Shown: one piece after another, positions 1 to 7,852 of the stretch
Numbering within the stretch: the first letter of the stretch is position 1
How the letters are laid out: every line of letters begins with the position of its first letter
DNA from: Flavobacterium sp. LC2016-12
Lineage (GTDB): Bacteria > Bacteroidota > Bacteroidia > Flavobacteriales > Flavobacteriaceae
Reading direction: 5' to 3'
NCBI RefSeq assembly: GCF_015351595.1
Contig: NZ_JADKPT010000005.1
Span: 1 to 64,000, forward strand
DNA: 64,000 bases
Translations under genes and position numbers: made by a program
The notes under the pieces: generated by a model
The model's database searches: none
The model's input: only the letters and a program-made list of their open reading frames with translations
What the model was told of the DNA's origin: nothing

Positions 1-20
1 TCGAATCCTGCCACCCCGAC
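1..20 (+). tRNA. 3' end of a tRNA, cut by the window edge
   Basis: The window opens inside a T-loop (TCGAAT), followed by the 3' T-stem CCTGC, a seven-base acceptor strand CACCCCG and discriminator A. CCA is not encoded. The acceptor strand predicts a 5' end CGGGGTG, which suits a bacterial proline tRNA, but the anticodon lies outside the window, so the identity is only a guess. A terminator follows directly. Confidence 0.6.
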
Positions 21-21
21 T

Positions 22-57
22 AAAGTCTTTTCATCTTTTTGAAAAGACTTTTTTTTT
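22..57 (+). terminator. Intrinsic terminator after the tRNA
   Basis: An 11-base stem (AAAGTCTTTTC at 22-32 with GAAAAGACTTT at 41-51) encloses a short loop and runs into nine T residues. It ends the tRNA transcript that begins left of the window. Confidence 0.85.
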
Positions 58-90
58 GCTTTAAACTTTTTTGAAATTAATATAACCGAA

Positions 91-150
91 CGGTTATAGC
101 GTCCCGATTGAGATCGGGAAGGCCGCAGGTTCGAATCCTGCCACCCCGAC
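91..150 (+). pseudogene. 5'-truncated tRNA-like remnant
   Basis: Bases 125-150 form a perfect T-arm and 3' acceptor strand identical to the tRNA at the window start. Upstream are a D-loop-like GGTTA and a hairpin CCCGA/TCGGG (103-107 with 114-118) in the anticodon-arm position. That hairpin has a six-base loop (TTGAGA) instead of seven, and no 5' acceptor strand matching CACCCCG can be found upstream. I infer a non-functional remnant. The stem resembles the GTCCCGA/TCGGGAC terminator at 56973-57000. Confidence 0.55.
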
Positions 151-151
151 T

Positions 152-186
152 AAAGTCTTTTCATCTTTTTGAAAAGACTTTTTTTT
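152..186 (+). terminator. Second copy of the tRNA terminator
   Basis: Copy of the 22-57 hairpin with the same 11-base stem and eight T residues. It follows the tRNA-like remnant. Confidence 0.8.
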
Positions 187-209
187 GCTTTAAACTTTTT
201 TGAAATTAA

Positions 210-587
210 CATAAAACGGTTCATAAAAGAAAACTTGTGGACCGAGAAAAAAAATTACCACGGAGAACGCAAAGTTTTTTTACCGTGTTAAGTTTAGCAA
301 AAACACAAAGTTCACAAAGCTTTGCGGTTAGATTGTGTAAACATAACTTAAATCTTAGTGCACTCTGCGAATCCAGATAGCTCATAGCTCTCGGGATTGT
401 GTTCTCTGCGTTAAAAAATAATAAAGAATATAAAATTTTCAATACTTCCCCACCCCATCTAACTGTGATTAAAGATCATAGCCTCTTCATTGAAATCGAA
501 AAATTAATTCATATGATAAATATTAGCCAATCCATTTGGTTGTTTTTTTAAATAAGCTTTTTTTTGTAATCCCTAGAAAATCTATCG
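210..587. other. AT-rich spacer with degenerate 'CGCAAAG' repeat
   Basis: No convincing gene lies here. Bases 240-420 hold words such as ACGCAAAGTT, CACAAAGTTCACAAAG, CTTTGCGGTT and CTCTGCGTTAA, which match the hairpin repeats at 29162-29260, 40423-40485 and 48007-48069 but with decayed arms. I read it as an eroded member of that intergenic family. The minus-strand frame across it (221-442) has no recognisable protein features. Confidence 0.55.
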
Positions 588-977
588 ATGAAAAAAATAA
601 CGCTCTACATTATTTTAATTATTTCCACTTTCGGCTTTGCGCAGAAAAATTCAGATAATAATAATGAAAAATACATCTTATATAAAACTCACGCGCACGC
701 TTCTTATTACAATAATAAATTTAACGGAAAAAGAACAGCGAGTGGCAGAAAATTCAACAACAACAAATTAACTGCTGCTCATAAAAAATTTCCTTTTGGG
801 ACAAAACTAAGAATCACAAACGAACGAAATAGTAAATCTGTTATTGTAGAGGTTATCGACAGAGGTCCTTTTAGCAAAAAAAGAGAAATTGATCTTACGA
901 AAAGAGCTTTTATGAAAATCGCCTCAAACAAAGGGAGTGGTTCAATGCAAGTGAAAATTGAAATTTTGGAAAATTGA
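588..977 (+). CDS. RlpA-like double-psi beta-barrel protein
   Basis: This is a 129-residue exported protein. Residues 1-19 are a signal peptide ending in FAQ. The rest matches the RlpA double-psi beta-barrel: ASYYNNKFNGKRTASGRKFN, then LTAAHKKFPFGTKLRITN, then VEVIDRGPF. In the family the Asp of the DRGPF segment belongs to the lytic transglycosylase site that cuts denuded glycan strands, while short single-domain members may only bind peptidoglycan. There is no SPOR domain, so septal targeting as in long RlpA proteins is unlikely. It stands alone, 238 bases before parA. Confidence 0.85.
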   Translation: MKKITLYIILIISTFGFAQKNSDNNNEKYILYKTHAHASYYNNKFNGKRTASGRKFNNNKLTAAHKKFPFGTKLRITNERNSKSVIVEVIDRGPFSKKREIDLTKRAFMKIASNKGSGSMQVKIEILEN

Positions 978-1215
978 AAAACTTAATTTAACCCTAAATT
1001 ACATTTTTAGTTAAACTATCGCTTTGTCCTTTTTTGGACTTAAAACAAGGACAAAACAAAACGAAATTTCGTTACTATTTTTTATTATTATAAAAATAAA
1101 AAACTTCAAAACACGCACCATACAACGATTAACCGAAGTTTCACAAATGTTAACAAAATAGATTTTCAAAAACCATAAATAATTGTATTTTTACGGTTCA
1201 AAATTCAGAAAATAA

Positions 1216-1983
1216 ATGGGCAAAATCATTGCGATTGCTAATCAAAAAGGAGGCGTTGGAAAGACTACTACATCTGTAAATCTTGCAGCCTCATTAGGTG
1301 TTTTAGAAAAGAAAGTATTATTGATTGATGCTGATCCTCAAGCAAATGCCACATCTGGCCTTGGGATTGATGTTGAATCTGTAGAAATTGGTACCTACCA
1401 AATACTTGAACATAGCCACACCCCAAAAGAAACCATCGTAAAATGTTCAGCTCCAAATGTTGATGTGATCCCTGCTCATATTGACCTTGTAGCCATCGAA
1501 ATCGAATTGGTTGACAAAGAAAACAGAGAATACATGCTTAAAAAAGCATTGGAGAGTGTTAAAGACGAATATGATTTTATTATTATTGACTGTGCACCTT
1601 CTTTAGGCTTATTAACCCTGAATGCCTTAACAGCTGCCGATTCAGTAGTTATTCCGATTCAATGTGAATATTTTGCACTTGAAGGATTAGGAAAATTATT
1701 GAACACTATAAAAAGTATTCAAAAAATACACAACCCGGATCTTGATATAGAAGGATTACTTCTTACAATGTATGACTCAAGATTACGTTTATCTAATCAG
1801 GTGGTTGAAGAAGTTCAAAAACACTTCAACGATATGGTTTTTGATACTGTGATTCAGCGAAATGTAAAATTGAGTGAAGCTCCGAGTTTTGGCGAAAGCA
1901 TCATTAATTATGACGCAACAAGCAAAGGAGCAGTTAATTACATCAATTTAGCTCAGGAAATTATAAAGAAAAACAGCAAATAG
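1216..1983 (+). CDS. parA: Chromosome-partitioning ATPase ParA (Soj)
   Basis: This 255-residue P-loop ATPase has a deviant Walker A motif KGGVGKTT at residues 11-18, the DADPQ motif near 40 and the IIDCAPSLG segment near 122. Such proteins bind nucleoid DNA in the ATP state and are released by ParB, which moves origin regions apart. The length is typical of chromosomal Soj/ParA. parB follows six bases downstream, so the two are almost certainly co-transcribed. No clear TAnnTTTG element was found upstream. Confidence 0.97.
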   Translation: MGKIIAIANQKGGVGKTTTSVNLAASLGVLEKKVLLIDADPQANATSGLGIDVESVEIGTYQILEHSHTPKETIVKCSAPNVDVIPAHIDLVAIEIELVDKENREYMLKKALESVKDEYDFIIIDCAPSLGLLTLNALTAADSVVIPIQCEYFALEGLGKLLNTIKSIQKIHNPDLDIEGLLLTMYDSRLRLSNQVVEEVQKHFNDMVFDTVIQRNVKLSEAPSFGESIINYDATSKGAVNYINLAQEIIKKNSK

Positions 1984-1989
1984 TTTTTT

Positions 1990-2898
1990 ATGACAAAAGC
2001 AATTAAAAAACAAGCCTTAGGAAGAGGATTATCAGCATTATTAAAAGATCCGGAAAACGACATTACATCAGTAGAAGACAAAAATGCTGACAAGGTTGTT
2101 GGAAATATCATAGAGCTTGAAATAAGTGCTATCGAAATAAATCCGTTTCAGCCTAGAAGCAATTTTAATGAAGAATCTTTACGTGAATTAGCCACTTCTA
2201 TTAAAGAACTTGGTGTGATTCAACCTATTACTGTTCGAAAATTAGAATTTAACAAATACCAGTTAATCTCCGGAGAGCGTCGTTTGCGTGCTTCAACTTT
2301 AGTAGGATTAACACATGTTCCGGCTTACATTCGTATTGCAAATGACAATGAGTCATTGGTTATGGCTTTAGTTGAAAACATTCAGCGTCATGACTTAGAT
2401 CCAATTGAGATTGCATTATCCTACCAACGTTTAATTGATGAAATTCAGTTGACGCAGGAACAAATGAGCGAACGTGTTGGAAAAAAACGTTCTACAATTG
2501 CCAATTATCTACGTCTTTTAAAATTAGACCCGATTATCCAAACTGGTATTCGCGATGGTTTTATCAGTATGGGACACGGTAGAGCTATTATTAATATTGA
2601 GGATTTAGACGTTCAGACTGATATCTATCAAAAAATAGTAAGTCAAAATTTATCGGTTCGTGAAACGGAGGCTTTGGTAAAAAATTATCACGAAGGTGTA
2701 AAACCAAAACCAGAAGGAGAAGCAAAAGCAAAAGCAGAATCTTCATTCTTAGTTAAAGAAACGCAAAAAAATACTTTCAACGATTATTTTGGTGCGAAAG
2801 TTGATATAAAAGTCGCTGGCAATGGAAAAGGGAAAATCACAATTCCTTTTAATTCTCAAGCTGACTTTGACAGAATTATAAAATTAATAAACGGATAG
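1990..2898 (+). CDS. parB: Chromosome-partitioning protein ParB (Spo0J family)
   Basis: At 302 residues this has the expected ParB layout: a basic N-terminus (KKQALGRGLSALL), the ParB/Srx CTPase domain with the GERRLRA motif near residue 95, a helix-turn-helix region (QEQMSERVGKKRSTIANYLR) and a C-terminal dimerisation segment. ParB loads on parS, spreads as a CTP-dependent clamp and stimulates ParA. No parS 16-mer was seen in the window. The stop codon overlaps the GTG start of the next gene by one base, so the genes are likely translationally coupled. Confidence 0.97.
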   Translation: MTKAIKKQALGRGLSALLKDPENDITSVEDKNADKVVGNIIELEISAIEINPFQPRSNFNEESLRELATSIKELGVIQPITVRKLEFNKYQLISGERRLRASTLVGLTHVPAYIRIANDNESLVMALVENIQRHDLDPIEIALSYQRLIDEIQLTQEQMSERVGKKRSTIANYLRLLKLDPIIQTGIRDGFISMGHGRAIINIEDLDVQTDIYQKIVSQNLSVRETEALVKNYHEGVKPKPEGEAKAKAESSFLVKETQKNTFNDYFGAKVDIKVAGNGKGKITIPFNSQADFDRIIKLING

Positions 2899-3458
2899 TG
2901 AATAAAATTGTCCCCATAAGTCTATTGTTCTTTCTTATAGGAACCGTTTCTCTTTTTGCCCAGGCAAAAAAAGACACGGTTTTGGTTGTTAAAGACACTA
3001 CTAAGTATCCGGAAATAGACCCGCTTACCCCAGCAAAAGCAGCCTTTTACTCGGCCATTTTACCCGGTTTAGGTCAGGCATACAACAAAAAATATTGGAA
3101 AATTCCATTAGTTTACGGAGCAATTGGTACCAGTTTGTATTTTTATATTGACAATAATAAAAAATACCATGATTATCGTGATGCTTACAAACGAAGACTG
3201 GAAGGCTACAATGATGATGATTACCAATTTTTAGATGATGACAGGCTTATTGCCGGGCAAAAATTCTATCAGCGAAACAGAGATTTATCAGCATTATTTG
3301 TTGTTGGTTTTTATGTTTTGAACATTATCGATGCCAATGTTGATGCTGCTTTAATTCAGTTTAACGTAAACGAAAGATTATCAGTACGCCCGGAAATCTA
3401 TCCAGCCGATGTAACATTTAAACCTAACGTTGGACTAACTTTTAATTACCACTTCTAA
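2898..3458 (+). CDS. DUF5683 membrane protein, GTG start
   Basis: This 186-residue protein starts with an N-terminal signal segment (SLLFFLIGTVSLFAQ), followed by a conserved stretch AAFYSAILPGLGQAYNKKYW typical of DUF5683 and two hydrophobic segments (about 70-85 and 130-150). The family is found next to parAB and dapB in Bacteroidota and has no established function. The GTG start shares its first base with the parB stop, and no ATG lies near. A role in the envelope is an inference from the hydrophobic segments alone. Confidence 0.8.
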   Translation: MNKIVPISLLFFLIGTVSLFAQAKKDTVLVVKDTTKYPEIDPLTPAKAAFYSAILPGLGQAYNKKYWKIPLVYGAIGTSLYFYIDNNKKYHDYRDAYKRRLEGYNDDDYQFLDDDRLIAGQKFYQRNRDLSALFVVGFYVLNIIDANVDAALIQFNVNERLSVRPEIYPADVTFKPNVGLTFNYHF

Positions 3459-3505
3459 ATAGTTATTGTCACTATTTAAAATTCCAAAAAAAAAAAAAAC
3501 ATAAA

Positions 3506-4207
3506 ATGAAAATTGCACTTTTAGGATACGGAAAAATGGGTAAAGTAATTGAACGAATTGCTTTAGAAAGAGGTCATGAAATTGTTTTAAAGAAAGATGA
3601 AACTAATACTTTCGACGGACTTTCGACTGCTGATGTCGCAATAGATTTCAGTGTTCCTACTGCTGCCGTAGATAATATCTCAAATTGTTTTCATTCTAAT
3701 GTACCTGTAGTCTCAGGAACAACAGGATGGTTGGAACATTTTGACGAAATGGTCGCACTTTGCAACGAAAAACAAGGTGGATTCATTTCAAGCTCAAACT
3801 TTAGTTTGGGAGTAAACATTTTCTTCGAACTAAATGAATATTTAGCTAAAATTATGTCACAATTTGATTCATACAAAGTGACAATGGAAGAAATTCACCA
3901 CACTCAAAAATTAGATGCTCCAAGCGGAACTGCAATTTCATTAGCGAAAGGTGTTATTGAAAATAGTAATTACGCTAATTGGACTTTAGACGAGCCTAAA
4001 ACAAACGAAATTCATATTGAAGCAAAAAGAATTGGTGATGTTCCGGGAACGCATACAGTTACTTACGACTCAATTGTAGATAGCATCGAATTAAAACATA
4101 CCGCTCATAATCGTGAAGGTTTTGCTTTAGGAGCCGTAATTGCAGCTGAATGGTTAGCTGGAAAAAAAGGGATCTATAACATGAAAGATGTTTTAAACTT
4201 AAAATAA
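3506..4207 (+). CDS. dapB: 4-hydroxy-tetrahydrodipicolinate reductase
   Basis: This 233-residue enzyme has an N-terminal NAD(P)H Rossmann motif (LLGYGKMGK) and the family signature EEIHHTQKLDAPSGTA, which holds the catalytic His pair and the Lys. It reduces the cyclic product of DapA in the diaminopimelate/lysine pathway, which supplies peptidoglycan precursors. It is slightly shorter than the E. coli enzyme, as is common in Bacteroidota. It sits 47 bases after the DUF5683 gene in the conserved parAB-dapB-lepB order. The DapA-superfamily gene at 27213 belongs to another pathway. Confidence 0.96.
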   Translation: MKIALLGYGKMGKVIERIALERGHEIVLKKDETNTFDGLSTADVAIDFSVPTAAVDNISNCFHSNVPVVSGTTGWLEHFDEMVALCNEKQGGFISSSNFSLGVNIFFELNEYLAKIMSQFDSYKVTMEEIHHTQKLDAPSGTAISLAKGVIENSNYANWTLDEPKTNEIHIEAKRIGDVPGTHTVTYDSIVDSIELKHTAHNREGFALGAVIAAEWLAGKKGIYNMKDVLNLK

Positions 4208-4272
4208 AAAAATTAAAGAGTAAGGTTAATTCAATAAATCAACTTTAAACTTGAAACTTTAAACAAAATATT

Positions 4273-5835
4273 ATGACACTATATCTTTGGTTTGTTTTTT
4301 TCTTAGCTGTTCAAATCATCCATTTTCTGGGAACCTTGAAATTGTATCAGGCCGCTGGCCGAAAAAGTTGGGAAGCTGCTATTCCGGTTTATAATTCAAT
4401 AGTCTTGATGAAGATAATTGGCCGACCAACCTGGTGGACAATATTACTTTTCATTCCGATTATCAACCTTATTATGTTTCCGGTTGTTTGGGTGGAGACT
4501 TTAAGAACATTTGGCAAAAAATCAACTTTAGATACTGTTCTTGGTATTTTTACTCTTGGTTTTTACATTTACTATGTAAACTATACTCAAAAATTAGAAT
4601 ACAACGCCAACAGATCATTAACTCCTGAAAACAAAACTGCTGATACTGTAAGTTCATTACTTTTTGCTATAATCGTAGCAACATTAGTTCATACTTACGT
4701 AGTGCAACCTTATACGATTCCAACATCTTCACTGGAAAAATCATTATTAATTGGAGACTTTTTATTCGTAAGTAAACTAAACTACGGACCAAGAGTTCCA
4801 ATGACGACAGTTGCTTTGCCAATGGTACACGATTCTATTCCATTAACAAAAAGAAAATCATATCTAAGCTGGCCACAATTACCCTATTTCAGATTACCTG
4901 CTTTCGAAAAAATAAAACGAACAGATATTGTTGTTTTTAACTGGCCAGTAGATACAGTACATTATTTTTACGAACCAAAAGGAAGACCGGGTGTTATAAA
5001 ACCAATTGACAAAAGATCTAATTATGTTAAGAGATGCGTTGGTATTCCTGGAGATAGTTTATCTATAAAAGACGGTTATGTTTATATCAATGGAAAAAAA
5101 TTGGTTTTACCTGAAAGAGCAAAACCACAATATTCATACAAAATAGCATTAGACGAAAAAACTCCAATAGATCTGGAAGCTCTTTTAAAAGAACTTAATG
5201 TCAATCTTGTGGATGTAAGAGGTTTTAGAGATAACAATAAAAGAGATACTTTGTTTATTGGTGCCTTAACAGAAGCTAACGCAGAACGCATGAAAACAAT
5301 TCCGGGTATTACAGGTGTTGTTAGAGAAATTGCGACGGGTAACGATGATCGAATTTTCCCTCACATTAATAAATGGAATGAAGATAATTTTGGTCCCATT
5401 TATATTCCGGAAGCAGGAAAAACAGTTGCTTTAACAAATGAGTCATTACCTTTTTATAAAGAAATCATTACTAACTATGAGCATAATACGTTGCAAATAG
5501 ATGGTTCTCATTTTATTATAAATGGAAAACAAACAAATTCGTATACCTTCAAACAAAACTACTATTGGATGATGGGAGACAATCGCCATAACTCTGAAGA
5601 CAGTCGTTATTGGGGATATGTTCCGGAAGATCACATTGTAGGGAAACCAGTATTCATCTGGTTGAGCTGGGATACTAACGGAAAAGGAATCAACAAAGTT
5701 CGTTGGGACAGAGTTTTCACGACAGTTGATGGAGAAGGACAACCACAATCGTACTTCAAATATTTCTTAATGGTACTTGCTGCTTATTTTGTTGGGGAAT
5801 ATTTCTGGAGAAAAAGAAAAGAAAATAAAGCATAA
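4273..5835 (+). CDS. lepB: Signal peptidase I with N-terminal membrane domain
   Basis: This 520-residue membrane protease removes signal peptides from exported proteins. Residues 1-115 form a hydrophobic multi-span domain, and another span follows near 125-143. The S26 catalytic part then shows the nucleophile Ser153 (TSSLEKSLLIGDF), the general base Lys253 (NYVKRCVGIPGDS) and the late box GDNRHNSEDSRYWGYVP. A long insert of about 150 residues lies between the Lys box and the late box. Both the N-terminal domain and the insert make it far longer than the E. coli enzyme (324 residues). A last hydrophobic segment lies near residues 495-510. Confidence 0.95.
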   Translation: MTLYLWFVFFLAVQIIHFLGTLKLYQAAGRKSWEAAIPVYNSIVLMKIIGRPTWWTILLFIPIINLIMFPVVWVETLRTFGKKSTLDTVLGIFTLGFYIYYVNYTQKLEYNANRSLTPENKTADTVSSLLFAIIVATLVHTYVVQPYTIPTSSLEKSLLIGDFLFVSKLNYGPRVPMTTVALPMVHDSIPLTKRKSYLSWPQLPYFRLPAFEKIKRTDIVVFNWPVDTVHYFYEPKGRPGVIKPIDKRSNYVKRCVGIPGDSLSIKDGYVYINGKKLVLPERAKPQYSYKIALDEKTPIDLEALLKELNVNLVDVRGFRDNNKRDTLFIGALTEANAERMKTIPGITGVVREIATGNDDRIFPHINKWNEDNFGPIYIPEAGKTVALTNESLPFYKEIITNYEHNTLQIDGSHFIINGKQTNSYTFKQNYYWMMGDNRHNSEDSRYWGYVPEDHIVGKPVFIWLSWDTNGKGINKVRWDRVFTTVDGEGQPQSYFKYFLMVLAAYFVGEYFWRKRKENKA

Positions 5836-5855
5836 ATAAAAAATAGTTATTTTTG

Positions 5856-5909
5856 GTTTCAGGTTTCAAGTTTCAAGTTTATACTAACCTGAAACTTGAA
5901 ACCTGAAAC
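5856..5909. repeat. Inverted repeat of the 'TTTCAAGTTTCAGG' family
   Basis: A perfect 20-base arm (GTTTCAGGTTTCAAGTTTCA at 5856-5875) pairs with 5890-5909 around a 14-base loop, between lepB and the WbqC-like gene. Related words occur at 4240-4265, 37724-37750 and 55024-55075. No T-run follows, so it is not a standard terminator. Confidence 0.8.
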
Positions 5910-5926
5910 GTTTAAACACAAAAGTC

Positions 5927-6541
5927 ATGAATTCGTTATTACTTCCTACTTATTTTCCATCGATTAGCCACTTTGCAGTTATGGCTCAATCTGAAAATAT
6001 TACTTTTGAAATGGAAGATAATTTTCAAAAACAAACTAATAGAAACCGTACCTATATCTATAGTCCCAACGGTATTCAGTTATTGAACATTCCTGTTAAA
6101 CATTCTAAAACATTGCATCAAAAAACAAAAGATGTTTTGATTGAAAATGAATTTGACTGGCAAAAACAACATTTTAAATCTTTAGAAGCCGGCTATAGAA
6201 GCTCGCCTTTTTTTGAGTTTTTTGAAGATGACATTCGTCCTGTTTTCGAAAAGAAACATATTTTTCTAATGGATTTAAACATGGAAGTTCTGGACATTGT
6301 TACCAAATGTTTGAGAATGAAATTAGAATTTAGTAAAACAACAGAATATTTCATGGAGACAGAAAATATCTCTGATTTCAGGTATTTGGCAAATGGTAAA
6401 AAAGACCCGAATTCTTTCGAAAAATATCCACAAGTTTTTGATGATAAACATGGTTTTATAAACAACCTTAGTGTTTTGGATTTACTTTTTAATGAAGGTA
6501 AATTCGCTATGGATTATTTAAAAAACCAAAAGATACTTTAG
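5927..6541 (+). CDS. WbqC-like family protein
   Basis: This 204-residue protein matches the WbqC-like family found in Bacteroidota next to lepB. Visible hallmarks are the N-terminal LLPTYFPSISHFAVMAQ, the NRTYIYSPNGIQLLNIPVKH segment and YRSSPFFEFFEDDI. The family name comes from O-antigen clusters, but the reaction is not established. There is no signal peptide or membrane segment, so it is cytoplasmic. It starts 91 bases after lepB, across the hairpin repeat at 5856-5909. Confidence 0.8.
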   Translation: MNSLLLPTYFPSISHFAVMAQSENITFEMEDNFQKQTNRNRTYIYSPNGIQLLNIPVKHSKTLHQKTKDVLIENEFDWQKQHFKSLEAGYRSSPFFEFFEDDIRPVFEKKHIFLMDLNMEVLDIVTKCLRMKLEFSKTTEYFMETENISDFRYLANGKKDPNSFEKYPQVFDDKHGFINNLSVLDLLFNEGKFAMDYLKNQKIL

Positions 6542-6614
6542 CCAATCTTACAGAAAGTCTAAAGCATCTTTTTTCAACTTAACTAATATAACCCGACTCT
6601 TTTTTTTTAATCAA

Positions 6615-7823
6615 TTAAGATTTACTTAGTCTATACATTAAAATACCATGTGGTTCTAATGTCGCTTTAAGTTCTTTGGCTGTTGTTCCTGCATTTTTTT
6701 TGCTCCAAACGTCAAAAAGACTGTACGAAACTGTTTTGTCCAGGGAATATTTATAAATCTCATCCACAATATTTTCTTTACTCCAGTCAAAAGATATTGC
6801 CTTAGATTCTGTTTTTCTATTGATAAAGCAAATGGCCCAATCTCCATTTTTGAGCGGTTTACACCACACTTGTAAACCATCTTTATCCAAATATCTAAAA
6901 CCCTGAATTCCTAATGAATCCTGATCTACTGCTAATACATCTTTATTAGTCAATATTTCAAGCGTTTGCTTACTCATTTTTCTGATATCGTTACCGGCCA
7001 TAAGCGGCGCTGCCATCATACTCCATAGCGAAAAATGAGCTTTGTCTTCATTATAAGTCATACCATTCCCCACTTCCAACATATCAGGATCATTCCAATG
7101 ACCTGGTCCTGAATATTTACGCAGATTCGATTGTAAGTCGGCGATATGCATTACGCTTAATGAATTCCACGTTCCTTCATCATGAACCGAATCAAAAATT
7201 TGATAAATATCTTCTGTTGTACGCCACATTTGACCAATTCCTTCTCCCCATTCCCATGGTTTATTTACACCCCATTCACAAATACTGAAAACAATAGGTT
7301 TTTCTGTTTTTTTCAAGGCATTGCTCATGGTTTGATACGCTTCTTTTGCATTGATTCCTGTAGTAAAACACCAGTCATACTTCAAAAAATCAATATCCCA
7401 CGCGGCATAATTTCTTGCATCCTGATATTCATATCCACGGGTTCCCGGGTATTTTTGACAGGTCATTGTTCCGGCGCAATTGTACATACCAAATTTCAAT
7501 CCTTTAGAATGTACATAATCAGCAACAAACTTCATCCCTCGTGGGAATTTTTGTGGATCCGGAACCAAATTTCCTTGTTTATCTCTTTCCATTGCCATCC
7601 ATCCATCATCGAGAACCAGATAAATATAACCCGCATCTTTCATTCCGGATGAGACTAATATATCTGCTGTTTCCATTACCATTTTCTCACTAATGTCTGT
7701 GTGAAAAGTATTCCAGCTGTTCCAGCCCATAGGCGGAGTTAATAATAAATTCTCTTTATTCTGCGCCTGAAGTGTCATACAAAAAACACCTATACCAGCT
7801 GCTATCCAATTTTTAATTTTCAT
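6615..7823 (-). CDS. GH27 alpha-galactosidase, secreted
   Basis: This 402-residue enzyme starts with a signal peptide (residues 1-20). Family GH27 marks are TPPMGWNSWNTF, LDDGWM, FLKYDWC (the nucleophile Asp lies in this motif) and GPGHWNDPDML (acid/base Asp in the family). It removes terminal alpha-galactose, probably in the periplasm or outside. A C-terminal beta-sandwich is present at normal length. It lies 29 bases downstream of the S37-type peptidase on the same strand, so the two are probably one transcript. That pairing is unusual for raffinose or galactomannan use and may point to a glycoprotein substrate. Confidence 0.93.
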   Translation of the reverse strand: MKIKNWIAAGIGVFCMTLQAQNKENLLLTPPMGWNSWNTFHTDISEKMVMETADILVSSGMKDAGYIYLVLDDGWMAMERDKQGNLVPDPQKFPRGMKFVADYVHSKGLKFGMYNCAGTMTCQKYPGTRGYEYQDARNYAAWDIDFLKYDWCFTTGINAKEAYQTMSNALKKTEKPIVFSICEWGVNKPWEWGEGIGQMWRTTEDIYQIFDSVHDEGTWNSLSVMHIADLQSNLRKYSGPGHWNDPDMLEVGNGMTYNEDKAHFSLWSMMAAPLMAGNDIRKMSKQTLEILTNKDVLAVDQDSLGIQGFRYLDKDGLQVWCKPLKNGDWAICFINRKTESKAISFDWSKENIVDEIYKYSLDKTVSYSLFDVWSKKNAGTTAKELKATLEPHGILMYRLSKS

Positions 7824-7852
7824 AATCTTTCTTTTATTTATTTTAGTTTTAG

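Larger units (their letters stand above)
1..217 (+). repeat. Tandem partial duplication of tRNA 3' end plus terminator
   Basis: Bases 1-80 (tRNA 3' end, hairpin terminator and the following AT-rich stretch) recur at 131-209 with a one-base length change in the T-run and almost no other difference. Similarity fades beyond about 217. The period is 130 bases. The repeat includes the terminator, so a tandem duplication of the tRNA tail fits better than a simple phage attachment site. Confidence 0.8.

Noticed and set aside
221-442. Minus-strand open frame of 73 codons
   Set aside because: It lies in degenerate 'CGCAAAG' repeat sequence, has no family features and no promoter; treated as spacer.
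978-1215. A parS site or replication origin near parAB
   Set aside because: No 16-base TGTTTCACGTGAAACA-like site and no cluster of DnaA boxes was seen by eye.
3457-3477. Hairpin AAATAGT/ACTATTT after the DUF5683 gene
   Set aside because: The stem is seven weak base pairs and is followed by A residues, not T; not a convincing terminator.
7182-7652. Antisense open frame of 156 codons inside the GH27 gene
   Set aside because: The GH27 frame is complete with intact motifs; the antisense product shows no known features.
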